From Halobacteriovorax sp. JY17 (GTDB taxonomy: Bacteria > Bdellovibrionota > Bacteriovoracia > Bacteriovoracales > Bacteriovoracaceae), in NCBI RefSeq assembly GCF_002753895.1, contig NZ_NJER01000002.1:310001-374000 (forward strand): a stretch of 64,000 nt of DNA. Reading direction: 5' to 3'. Both the position numbers and the translations under genes were made by a program. Below are positions 47,745-55,305 of this stretch, one piece after another. Under the pieces are notes generated by a model. The model was given only the letters and a program-made list of their open reading frames with translations. It searched no databases and was not told the origin of the DNA. Each line of letters opens with the position of its first letter. Positions within the stretch are counted from its first letter, which is position 1.

Positions 47745-48626
47745 TTGTCAGAATTAATCGAAATCTCAAGTGAATTCATCCAAGCAACCATTAGCACTAA
47801 TGGTGCTGAGTTAAAGAGCCTCTTAGATACAGAGTCAAATATAGAATATCTTTGGCAATCTGATGGTAAGTGGTGGAATCGTTCGGCACCTATACTCTTT
47901 CCCATTGTTGGAAAACTTCTTGATGACAAGTATAGAATGGGAAATAAGCATTACTCAATGACTCAGCATGGTTTTGCGAGAGATCTTGAATTTCAGGTGG
48001 TGAGGGCAGAGTCCGATTCGGCGCACTTTAAACTTGAGTATAATGACGACACTCTAAAGTCGTTTCCTTTTAAATTTGTTCTTGAAGTTAAATTTAAAGT
48101 CTATGGGCCAAAGCTCTTCGTAGATTATGAAGTGAGAAATGTTGATCGCCGAGATATGCTCTTTTCAATAGGCTCTCACCCTGCCTTTAATATTCCACTC
48201 GATGAGAATGATAAGCCTTCTGACTATTATATAGAGTTTGAAGAAGAAGAATTTGGTGGGGCATTTTATCTTGAAAAGGGACTCGTGAATTTTCACACAG
48301 CTCCAGATAGAAGAATGCTTAACGGAAGAAGAATGCCTCTCTCAAAAGATCTCTTTAAGCATGATGCTTTAATTTTTAAAGATATTGTCTCAACTAAAGT
48401 AAGCTTAAAAAATACTTCAAACTCCCGTTCTGTTGTCATGGAGTTTGAAAATTGTCCATATCTAGGTTTTTGGGCACCTGAAGGGGCTCCCTTTATTTGT
48501 ATTGAGCCATGGAGTGGGGTGGCCGATGGAGTGGATTCTAAGAATGATTTCTTTGAAAAAGAGGGGTTGATAACTTTAGAGTCTGGAAAGTGTTTCCAGA
48601 CTAGTTATTCAATATTTGTAAATTAG
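47745..48626 (+). CDS. aldose 1-epimerase-family protein (LacX-like)
   Basis: 293 residues. TTG start with AGGAG eight bases before. IEISSEFIQATISTNGAELKSL, WQSDGKWWNRSAPILFPIVGKL, IGSHPAFNIPL (active-site His) and FICIEPWSGVADGVDS (catalytic Glu) fit the galactose-mutarotase superfamily, LacX subgroup. It would interconvert sugar anomers or act on a sugar phosphate. The stop overlaps that of the convergent gene by four bases. Confidence 0.85.
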   Translation: MSELIEISSEFIQATISTNGAELKSLLDTESNIEYLWQSDGKWWNRSAPILFPIVGKLLDDKYRMGNKHYSMTQHGFARDLEFQVVRAESDSAHFKLEYNDDTLKSFPFKFVLEVKFKVYGPKLFVDYEVRNVDRRDMLFSIGSHPAFNIPLDENDKPSDYYIEFEEEEFGGAFYLEKGLVNFHTAPDRRMLNGRRMPLSKDLFKHDALIFKDIVSTKVSLKNTSNSRSVVMEFENCPYLGFWAPEGAPFICIEPWSGVADGVDSKNDFFEKEGLITLESGKCFQTSYSIFVN

Positions 48627-48988
48627 AATTTGATAAGAGTTGTAGCGACTCCAAAGAGAATTATCATTAGTCCACCTAGCTTCGTTACAAGCTTAGTCTC
48701 TAGTTTATCAAACTTTGCTTCAATAGAATCACATCTCTTATCAAACCTCACTTCAATAGAATCACATCTCTTGTCAAACTTCGTTTCAATTGCATCACAT
48801 CTCTTCTCAAAGCGAGAGGCCATATCTTTCATCTCATTACTTAATGAGTATTCAAGTTCTTTAAGATCTGGTTTGGTTGCGAAGTTCGCGTTCATAAGGT
48901 CCATCCAAGTTTTAACTGATACTTTAGCCTGTTCTGGTGTAAAACCAGCATTCTCTAGGTCTTCAGTATACCTTAAAGCATTAATCAT
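48623..48988 (-). CDS. small coiled-coil protein with C-terminal membrane anchor
   Basis: 121 residues. Helical N-terminal part (GFTPEQAKVSVKTWMDLM), then a helix built from successive 11-residue units beginning at about residue 59 (RFEKRCDAIET, KFDKRCDSIEV, RFDKRCDSIEA), and a final membrane helix (GGLMIILFGVATTLIKF). This layout matches DUF1640/CCDC90-like proteins. Hendecad spacing indicates a right-handed coiled coil, with a Cys in each unit. Function of such anchored stalks is unclear. RBS GGAGGATG-type sequence lies before the ATG. Confidence 0.75.
   Translation of the reverse strand: MINALRYTEDLENAGFTPEQAKVSVKTWMDLMNANFATKPDLKELEYSLSNEMKDMASRFEKRCDAIETKFDKRCDSIEVRFDKRCDSIEAKFDKLETKLVTKLGGLMIILFGVATTLIKF
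48720..48818 (-). repeat. three tandem 33-bp repeats within the coiled-coil gene
   Basis: Units at 48720-48752, 48753-48785 and 48786-48818 share TCACATCTCTT at fixed spacing. Units one and two are nearly identical and the third is diverged. Each encodes one 11-residue coiled-coil turn. Confidence 0.88.
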
Positions 48989-49070
48989 TTCATCCTCCCG
49001 TGTAAGTACTTATTAGTAGGATAATAAGTGCATAGTGGAGTCTCTTATTCGCAGAGGTAAATGACCAAAA

Positions 49071-50453
49071 TTATTGAGAACATTTAGAGAGTGCCCAAAT
49101 ATTTGAGCGATCTCTCCAGTTGAATAGATTAAACTCTAAGATCCATTTTGGATAAGAGATATACTCTTGAATACAATTATATTTAGAGTTTACGACTTCA
49201 AGATCACTGAATTTGGTAGTGAATGTATAGAAGTTACTACTAGGACCAATCTCACTTTTTAGAAGTTCTAGATTACTTCTCTTATAGACTTGCATTTCTA
49301 GCTCTGGGTAATTCCCCTTTCTATCTTTAAAAGTATAAAGATTTAACCTTTCTTCTTTTTGATAATGATACAAGAATTTATAAAACTTCAGTGGCGTATA
49401 GGCCGGTTTAAAACTAATTATTAAAGTTCCAATTAAAGATAGAGAAAAGAGAATATTGAAGCTTTTCTTATACTTTGGAAAATCAATGAGTTTAAAGAGC
49501 ATAAATGTTGAAATCCATAGAAGAGGATAAATGAATCTCAACTCTTTATGACCAATCATGCTATGAAATATAAAGAAAGTTAGAACGAGTACAGACTCAA
49601 GGCGCTTTGGAAATTTTCTTATGTACACTAAAGTTGAAGCAATGAGTATAAGACCAAAAATATTTAGATTCTTTAGAATTAGAGAGAAGTATCCCCACCA
49701 TGGACTCACTCCAAAAGAGCTGATCTTATCCTTTATTAAATTTTCATTTAGGTAATTAAGAGGAGTAAGTGTAAAGCTTCCATAACCTAAGCTATCAAGT
49801 GCAATTCCAGAAAGTACACCTATCAAAATAGTTGAAGCAAAGAATTTAATCCAAGTAATAGGACACATCTTTTTGGCAAATAATATCCATAGGCCAAAAG
49901 CAAGAGATAGTATTCCTGTTTGATGTCTAAGCGAGAAGGCAATACCTAGAAGAAGTCCTCCGAGCAGAAGATTCTTCTTTGTTAATTCTTTTAAGGTTAT
50001 TGAAATTCCGAGTATTAAAAAGCATGTTGAAATATTATCTGATGAGGTCCTTGCACTCATGAAGACGATAGGCCAAAAAAATAGTGTAAATAAAGTGAAC
50101 AATTTACCTTGGTCGTGAGATAATTTTTCTTTAAACACACTGACAAATTTTACAAGAGTAAATAAGGATATTGCAGAGGAGAGAACTCTTGCAATTAATG
50201 CTAATGTAAATGGATTTTCAATTCCAGCAAATTTAAAAGGTGCCAGCAGCAGAACATATAAGTAGGGGAGAGTCCAAGGTCTAATCTTAGTGTCTAGCTC
50301 CCAAGTTTGTAAGTGATCAAGAATTCCTAATTTAAAAAATGCGAAATCAAGAGTGTAGTATTGTTCATCGGGATGAAGAAATCCAATTGAAAATATTGCT
50401 GTAATTAAAAATACTATTGATGAGAGTAGGTAAACTCTCTTAGCTCTTATCAT
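49071..50453 (-). CDS. GT22-like membrane mannosyltransferase
   Basis: 460 residues from the ATG at 50453 (a TTG four codons earlier is possible). About nine to eleven hydrophobic segments. GFLHPDEQYYTLDFAFF (acidic loop after the first helix), RPWTLPYLY, FSLRHQTG, and the HKELRFIYPLLW motif are the signature of the Alg9/PIG-B glycosyltransferase 22 family, which uses lipid-linked sugar donors. It probably adds a mannose or similar sugar to a periplasmic glycan or glycolipid. The frameshifted exported-protein gene lies just upstream. Confidence 0.8.
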   Translation of the reverse strand: MIRAKRVYLLSSIVFLITAIFSIGFLHPDEQYYTLDFAFFKLGILDHLQTWELDTKIRPWTLPYLYVLLLAPFKFAGIENPFTLALIARVLSSAISLFTLVKFVSVFKEKLSHDQGKLFTLFTLFFWPIVFMSARTSSDNISTCFLILGISITLKELTKKNLLLGGLLLGIAFSLRHQTGILSLAFGLWILFAKKMCPITWIKFFASTILIGVLSGIALDSLGYGSFTLTPLNYLNENLIKDKISSFGVSPWWGYFSLILKNLNIFGLILIASTLVYIRKFPKRLESVLVLTFFIFHSMIGHKELRFIYPLLWISTFMLFKLIDFPKYKKSFNILFSLSLIGTLIISFKPAYTPLKFYKFLYHYQKEERLNLYTFKDRKGNYPELEMQVYKRSNLELLKSEIGPSSNFYTFTTKFSDLEVVNSKYNCIQEYISYPKWILEFNLFNWRDRSNIWALSKCSQ

Positions 50454-50473
50454 GACTATATCCAATTATTACT

Positions 50474-51335
50474 TTAAAACCATTTAGATGAAATTATACG
50501 CATTATGAGCTTCTGTAAATCTTGCTCTTTTTGAAATAAAGATATTTGTTGATTCATAAAGTTTTTGAGGTCTTTCTCCTCCAGACTACTTAGTGAACTA
50601 ATAGGAATATCTCTACCTGTCAAAAAATTAAAATACCTAGTTGTGGCACATGCGTAGAAGTCTCTTGTTTTACTAATTTCTAGTCCGAGTTGGTCTAAAT
50701 TATTCACTCTTGTATTTATAAAATTGTTTTCAATATCTCTATAAACAAAACTTCCGGAAGGATTAGTCTGGTGGTAATTCTTAACCGTATCAAAGAGCAG
50801 TGCTGCCTTTGGTTCTGACTGTATTGGCCTATGAAATTTTATATGTGAGCTACCTTGGTCTTTTGCTTAATTCAGATATTTTTCCACCAAAACTAATTTT
50901 TCCTTCACTTGATGACTCTAAAATTTTTGAGTTTGTATCATGTCCATCTTTATTCATATTACAGCCGCGAATAATAAGAGCATTTTGAAAGACTTCTGAG
51001 ATCTTTACCGAGGCTTCACTAGCTGTAGGTATTTTATTTTCTAAAAAAGAAGGCATATTAAAATTATGAAATTTAATTGTTTTGTAAATGACCTTGCCGT
51101 CTATAAATTCTGTCCCAATCATTGGAGAGGGCTTGAAATGAGAATTATCTAGGGGCCTTAGTGGAAGATCAAATAGCCACCGAGGAGGAGACTCATACAG
51201 ATTGAATAGAATGTAATTCATCTCTTTAGATGGGGACTTAGACTTTGGACCCTGATCTTTACTGTCATAGTTTGCAACAGATTTTGGAGCAACTGCTGAG
51301 AGAAGGAGTAAGGAGAGAAATTCTTTTCTATTCAT
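50474..51335 (-). pseudogene. exported-protein gene broken by a one-base frameshift
   Basis: Two frames form one protein of about 286 residues if one base is removed. The first frame (51335 to 50850) has a Tat/Sec-like N-terminus MNRKEFLSLLLLSAVAP and stops after KISELSKRPR. The next frame continues at once with KDQGSSHIKFHRPIQSEPK and runs to 50474 (FYACATTRYFNFLTGRDIP, resembling C-terminal parts of cytochrome-type exported families, weakly). The shift falls at the run AAAA on the minus strand (plus 50861-50864), where three As would restore the frame. Either a real mutation, a sequencing error or, less likely, programmed slippage. Confidence 0.75.
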
Positions 51336-51488
51336 ATAAATGGGGTACTTTTAAACCATGTTCTCTCAAAGAACTATTCTGTATGCAGATGGCCATCTCT
51401 TAGATTTTTCAATGTGATTTTAGTTATTTACGACGTATGTATTAAAATTTATTCTTGAGAAGATTGATCCATGAAAATATTTAATAAT

Positions 51489-51636
51489 ACATTATAGTGT
51501 GTTATTAAATATGATTTCTTTAATAAAAAGCATATTATAATGTATTAATAAATTTCTTGGCTGACTTGGATATAAAAAAGTATGTTATAATGTAATATAT
51601 CTTGTAAGAATATACTAAAATAGGGTGTTATAATGT
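51489..51636 (+). promoter_or_regulatory. four operator-like repeats of the first hip module
   Basis: Sites at 51489-51500, 51532-51543, 51582-51593 and 51625-51636 vary around the palindrome ACATTATAATGT. The half TATAATGT is exact in the last three and inverted in the first. Centres are 43, 50 and 43 bases apart. The third contains an extended -10 (TGTTATAAT), a likely promoter. The fourth includes the hipA start codon. Autoregulation by the HipB-like protein is inferred from known hip systems. Confidence 0.65.
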
Positions 51637-52910
51637 ATCTAAATTTGCAAATATCCAATAATGGTCAATGGCAAGATGCTGCAATACTTGAACTTACAGG
51701 CGAGCTGCCTCAGGGACTTAAGGCAAGTACCATATTACAATATCAAATAGATTACGCCTCAAGTAATCTAAATAGTAATGACTCTAGGGCGCTGTCTTTA
51801 AATGAAGTTGTTAACTTCTCACCAAAGAATAAGAATACATTTCCAGCATTTTGCTTTGATATAATTCCAGCAGGTAGAGCGAAAGAGTTTTGGCTAGATA
51901 GGCTAGATTTAGAGGATAGACCTTCAAGTAATTGGGAGCTTTTAAAGCTTGGGGCAATGACCCCTCCTGGAAATATTCGTGTAAAAGAGGCCTATGAAAC
52001 TTTAGTTCAGATGGATCACCCTGGTTTTTCAAAGGATGATGTCATAAGAATGAAAGAAGAGTTTATAGACCATGCTGAAAAGTGTGGGGCTCCTATTAGT
52101 GGAAGCTCTGGTGCGAATGGGGAAGCCAAGAAATTTCTTCTAACTGAAGATATTCATGGAAGATTTCATCCGACGGGCATCATTCCTTTAGAGAAAAGAA
52201 AGAAGGAGTGGATCATAAAGTTTCCTCGAGATAAATATGATGAAGATTTAGAAGTTCTAAGGGCAGAAGATTATTTTCATAAGATTGCAATGAATTTAAA
52301 CTTGAAAACTTTTGGAGAAACGAGTTTTAGTGAAAGATGTCTCTTTGTTGAAAGGTTCGATGTTTTCTACGAGAGCAGTATTGAAAATCGATATGGACTT
52401 GAATCCATTGCTTCAGCAATGAATATTGCTCAGTTTGGAAAGTCTCTTATTCATTTTGATGTTATTAAAAACCTAAAAGAACACTCAACAAGTTATGAGG
52501 CAGATCTTTTAGAGTATTTTAAAAGAGATTTGTTGAACTTAACGATGGGAAACCATGATAATCATTCTCGAAATACATCATATTTGAAAAAAAATAATGA
52601 GATCACGTTAAGTCCATTATATGACTTTTGCCCAATGTTTCTAGACTCTACCGGAGTATCTAGAACAATTCGCTGGGGAGAGTGTGAAGAGAATAAAGAT
52701 GTAAACTGGAATAGGGTATTTAGTCAGCTCATAGAGCTAAAACTTTTAAGGCCAGAGAATAAAGAAATGCTAATTTCTTCACTGATTGAGATGCTTGAAA
52801 ATCTCCCGGGAGTAATGAAGAGTTACGATATCTACGAAGAGATTACTGATTACATAACTCCTAGAAGAGAGAAGAACTTAGGAGGGTTAGAAAATGCGCA
52901 GAAAAGATAA
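51633..52910 (+). CDS. HipA-like serine/threonine kinase toxin (module 1)
   Basis: 425 residues. The P-loop-like SGSSGANGEAKKFLL (about 156-170) matches the Gly/Ser-rich HipA loop. Kinase motifs are GNHDNHSRN with catalytic Asp309 and LSPLYDF with metal-binding Asp331, so the active site appears intact. HipA proteins phosphorylate tRNA synthetases and cause growth arrest unless bound by HipB. The toxin gene precedes the antitoxin gene, the reverse of E. coli, and overlaps it by 17 bases. The start codon lies inside the last operator repeat; AGGG is 7 bases before it. Confidence 0.85.
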   Translation: MYLNLQISNNGQWQDAAILELTGELPQGLKASTILQYQIDYASSNLNSNDSRALSLNEVVNFSPKNKNTFPAFCFDIIPAGRAKEFWLDRLDLEDRPSSNWELLKLGAMTPPGNIRVKEAYETLVQMDHPGFSKDDVIRMKEEFIDHAEKCGAPISGSSGANGEAKKFLLTEDIHGRFHPTGIIPLEKRKKEWIIKFPRDKYDEDLEVLRAEDYFHKIAMNLNLKTFGETSFSERCLFVERFDVFYESSIENRYGLESIASAMNIAQFGKSLIHFDVIKNLKEHSTSYEADLLEYFKRDLLNLTMGNHDNHSRNTSYLKKNNEITLSPLYDFCPMFLDSTGVSRTIRWGECEENKDVNWNRVFSQLIELKLLRPENKEMLISSLIEMLENLPGVMKSYDIYEEITDYITPRREKNLGGLENAQKR

Positions 52911-53151
52911 TGCTGAAATTCTTCTTCGTGAGCTCTATGAAAAATTAGAGGTCGGTGAAATAGAGCTACCTGATGCAATAAGATCGATGAGAAAAACTAT
53001 GGGGATTACTCAAGAAAATTTTTCTAAAATGATAGGGGTTGATAAGAGAGTTTTGGCCGGCTTTGAAAATGGAAGCGGAAATCCGACTCTTAAAATAATG
53101 AATAAGATTCTTGGTGTATTTGGTCTTAAGCTAACGGCAAGAAGGCCTTGA
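52894..53151 (+). CDS. HipB-like antitoxin/repressor (module 1)
   Basis: 85 residues. The Cro/C1 helix-turn-helix is at about 28-80: IRSMRKTMGITQENFSKMIGVDKRVLAGFENGSGNPTLKIMNKIL, ending in a short FGLKLTARR strand typical of HipB. It overlaps the hipA 3' end, with AGGAGG eight bases upstream of the ATG. Likely binds the four palindromic repeats upstream of hipA and neutralises the kinase. Confidence 0.85.
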   Translation: MRRKDNAEILLRELYEKLEVGEIELPDAIRSMRKTMGITQENFSKMIGVDKRVLAGFENGSGNPTLKIMNKILGVFGLKLTARRP

Positions 53152-53312
53152 GGAGCTAACCTTTGGGACAACATAGGCTCTATTTCAACTACTTACACTT
53201 GTTATATTAAAATTTCTTTAGCCATATATAATTATTTCAAAACCTATACGGTCAATTCCATTTATTTGCTATTAAAGAGAGATCAAACACTTCACATAAG
53301 GGCAATAGGGTT

Positions 53313-54095
53313 ATGGACACAGTGGTATCTAACAATGAATCAATTGTTGGTGCACTCGGAGTTAGGATAAGGAGCTACAAAAAAGAGCATCCAAATCTTA
53401 GCGGAGCGCAGATAGCAAGGCGATTCAATATGACGTCATCGTCATTAAATCGAATTGAAAATGGAGACGTCCGAGTTCCAACAATCGATCAAGTCTTAAA
53501 GATTTTAAGAGGAACTGGAGCAACTGGTGATATCTTAAAATATCTAGACGAGAATTATCCTTCGATCGCAGAAACTTACCGAGAGGTTTACGATACAAGA
53601 AATACTGAGTTTGTTCCTCAGGATCTCGAATGTCATCTAAACGACAAAGATAAATTCCTCATCATCCTTCTTGCTTTAACTGGAGATGGAACAACGAGAG
53701 AAGAAGTTCTCAGAGAGTTTGGTCGCAAGGGTCTATCCGAGCTTGAGTACCTTCTTGAGAAGGGACATCTAATTGAGGAAGATGGTGTTGTTGGGAAGAA
53801 TGATAAGGTTCTTACGATGGGGATGGAAACAGTTAAAAAATTGTTGGCATATTCTGTGGAAGAATGCTTTAAAACAGAAATGTGTTCAGAGAAGCTTAAT
53901 TCAATATTATACAAAACTGCAGCAGTTAAAGATAAAAATGTAATAAAAAGAATCAGAGCAGTATTAAATGATGCTCGACATGAGATTGATAAAATCCTTG
54001 AGGACCCAGAGAACCTCGGTTCTGAGAGAATTTTTATTGGTATGGTTTCGGACTCTTTAATTAGCGAGTACCCAGTGGTGGGGGGTGTACAATGA
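53313..54095 (+). CDS. XRE-type regulator paired with a small secreted protein (pair 1)
   Basis: 260 residues. The N-terminal helix-turn-helix (about 15-70) contains NLSGAQIARRFNMTSSSLNRIENGD and PTIDQVLKIL. The middle (about 110-165) looks like a second, winged-helix domain (LLALTGDGTTREEVLREFG, then a hydrophobic strand). The C-terminal part is helical and ends near FIGMVSDSL. A paralogue follows at 54474 with the same three-part layout, resembling the architecture of the TIGR02147/DUF4423 regulators found in Fibrobacteres and Bdellovibrio relatives, though not clearly a member. Its stop overlaps the start of the secreted-protein gene (ATGA). Confidence 0.75.
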   Translation: MDTVVSNNESIVGALGVRIRSYKKEHPNLSGAQIARRFNMTSSSLNRIENGDVRVPTIDQVLKILRGTGATGDILKYLDENYPSIAETYREVYDTRNTEFVPQDLECHLNDKDKFLIILLALTGDGTTREEVLREFGRKGLSELEYLLEKGHLIEEDGVVGKNDKVLTMGMETVKKLLAYSVEECFKTEMCSEKLNSILYKTAAVKDKNVIKRIRAVLNDARHEIDKILEDPENLGSERIFIGMVSDSLISEYPVVGGVQ

Positions 54096-54397
54096 AGTTT
54101 ATAATTAAAGCCATAACGGTCACTATAGTATCCTTTAGTGTTTTTGCTGGACCAGGGAAAGGAGGATTGAGTGGAGGAACATCTACAAGAATTCATCAAG
54201 AGCTGGAGCGTTACAAGTATGAGGGACAAAGAGAGGTTATCGTTGGTGAGAGAACAGCTACTGCTACAGCTAGAAAAAGAGAAGTATTTTTACCAAATAA
54301 TCTCATCGAAGTGAATATTAACGATCTCGAAGAGGTCACTTTGAAGGATGGCTCAGTCGTCAAGTCATACGAACTTATAGAATTCTTTAAGAAATAG
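54092..54397 (+). CDS. small secreted protein (pair 1)
   Basis: 101 residues, not recognised. A signal peptide (to about FSVFAGP) is followed by a Gly-rich start, a charged middle with VGERTATATARKREVF, and a C-terminus of alternating hydrophobic and acidic residues (DLEEVTLKDGSVVKSYELIEFF). The mature size is about 80 residues. It starts inside the stop of the regulator gene with a G-rich ribosome site (GGGGGGTG), so its synthesis depends on translation of the regulator. It is followed by a strong terminator. Confidence 0.7.
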   Translation: MKFIIKAITVTIVSFSVFAGPGKGGLSGGTSTRIHQELERYKYEGQREVIVGERTATATARKREVFLPNNLIEVNINDLEEVTLKDGSVVKSYELIEFFKK

Positions 54398-54408
54398 TAA
54401 ATAATAGG

Positions 54409-54446
54409 CAAGTCTGGAGTTAAAGTTTAACTCCAGACTTGTTTAA
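54409..54446 (+). terminator. strong hairpin terminator after pair 1
   Basis: A perfect 16-base inverted repeat (arms CAAGTCTGGAGTTAAA and its complement, one base apart), then TTTAATTT on plus. It lies 12 bases after the secreted-protein stop and 28 bases before the next start codon. Confidence 0.88.
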
Positions 54447-54473
54447 TTTCTTAGCCAGTCATAAAATTTAGCA
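54439..54473 (+). promoter_or_regulatory. candidate promoter giving a leaderless regulator mRNA
   Basis: TTGTTT at 54439-54444 and TAAAAT at 54462-54467 are 17 bases apart. The predicted start point falls at 54474, the A of the ATG of the second regulator gene, which has no Shine-Dalgarno sequence. The -35 overlaps the 3' arm of the preceding terminator. Confidence 0.45.
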
Positions 54474-55226
54474 ATGGAAAATAAAACGATTGCTGAAGTC
54501 TTAGCCGAACATATTTTAAATTATAAAAAAGAGCATCCTAGTTTAAGTAGTCAGCAGATTGCTAAGAAATTTGGTGTCACGAGTTCTTCTTTTAATAGAA
54601 TTGAGAGAGGTGATGTATCAAGCCCGACTATTGATCAAGTCGTAAAGATTCTCGGAGGAGTTGGACGGCACGCTGAAATTGTGGGCTATCTCAATGATTA
54701 TTACCCAATTATTTCAAAAACCTTTAGAGACTTCTATGTCACGGAAGATGGATCAAATTCTGGCGATAAAATTAAGCACTTCATCCAGCAAAAAGAGTTT
54801 TGCGTTATTATTCTATATTCTTTAGTAGGTAATGGCGTAAGTCGAGATGAAATTAAAAGAGTATTTGGAGAGGTTGGAGAGTCTAGACTTCAACACCTTA
54901 TAGATCACAATGTACTTGCAATTAACACAAAGGGAATAATAGGAAAGATTGATTATTATATGGATATTGGAATTGAAGTCGTATCAAAAGTTGCTTGCAT
55001 CGCCCTTGATGAGTGTTTTAAATTAGTTACGAAAGATTACGGCTATAGCAGAATTGATTTCAAGGCAAAAAGTGTTGATAAAGAAAAGGCTATGCCCAAA
55101 GTGGTTAATATTCTTTTAAAAGCTTCTGAGGATATAGAAAAGATAGTAGATAGTGATGAGTATAAGGGAGACTATCCAATGTTCTACGTCCTCTGCACAG
55201 ACAGCCTATACCCAAAAATAAAATAA
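54474..55226 (+). CDS. XRE-type regulator paired with a small secreted protein (pair 2)
   Basis: 250 residues, paralogue of the 53313 gene. The N-terminal helix-turn-helix is clearly related (SLSSQQIAKKFGVTSSSFNRIERGD, PTIDQVVKIL against the first copy's PTIDQVLKIL). The middle winged-helix-like region (LVGNGVSRDEIKRVFGEVGE) and the helical C-terminus correspond too, but identity falls outside the N-terminus, so duplication is old. No ribosome binding site precedes the ATG; see the candidate leaderless promoter. It is followed by the gene for a second small secreted protein. Confidence 0.75.
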   Translation: MENKTIAEVLAEHILNYKKEHPSLSSQQIAKKFGVTSSSFNRIERGDVSSPTIDQVVKILGGVGRHAEIVGYLNDYYPIISKTFRDFYVTEDGSNSGDKIKHFIQQKEFCVIILYSLVGNGVSRDEIKRVFGEVGESRLQHLIDHNVLAINTKGIIGKIDYYMDIGIEVVSKVACIALDECFKLVTKDYGYSRIDFKAKSVDKEKAMPKVVNILLKASEDIEKIVDSDEYKGDYPMFYVLCTDSLYPKIK

Positions 55227-55229
55227 CCC

Positions 55230-55247
55230 CGTTCTAGATCTGGAACG
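55230..55247 (+). other. small hairpin after second regulator
   Basis: A 7-bp stem (CGTTCTA with TGGAACG, one G-T pair) with a 4-base loop, immediately after the stop. No T-tract. It precedes the larger structure that covers the next ribosome site. Confidence 0.5.
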
Positions 55248-55254
55248 AAAAGTT

Positions 55255-55304
55255 GGCCTCTCCATTGCTTTGTATTGAACAAGGCAATGAACAAGGGAGA
55301 CGCC
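55255..55304 (+). promoter_or_regulatory. mRNA structure that sequesters a ribosome binding site
   Basis: An 11-bp stem with 5-base loop (55263-55273 with 55279-55289; arms CATTGCTTTGT and ACAAGGCAATG, one G-T pair). It extends outward: CTCTC at 55258-55262 pairs with GGGAG at 55295-55299, the Shine-Dalgarno sequence of the ATG at 55306, and GGC pairs with GCC. An AACAA bulge separates the two helices. Such pairing would block initiation until opened by a ligand, temperature or ribosome movement. Confidence 0.6.
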
Positions 55305-55305
55305 A

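Noticed and set aside
48720-48818. CRISPR-like array
   Set aside because: The 33-bp units are contiguous without spacers and are in-frame coding repeats.
48630-49016. 128-codon plus-strand frame over the tandem repeats
   Set aside because: It is the complement of the coiled-coil gene; the minus strand has the ribosome site, regular 11-residue pattern and membrane anchor.
50850-50880. Programmed frameshifting as an explanation for the split exported-protein gene
   Set aside because: AAAA is a poor slippery site, there is no downstream stimulatory structure visible, and no family precedent; mutation or sequencing error is simpler.
50800-50988. 62-codon plus-strand frame
   Set aside because: Lies opposite the frameshifted exported-protein gene, whose two halves rejoin into a sensible protein.
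53633-54229. 198-codon minus-strand frame
   Set aside because: Antisense shadow of the first regulator and its secreted-protein gene, with serine-rich composition typical of complementary reading.
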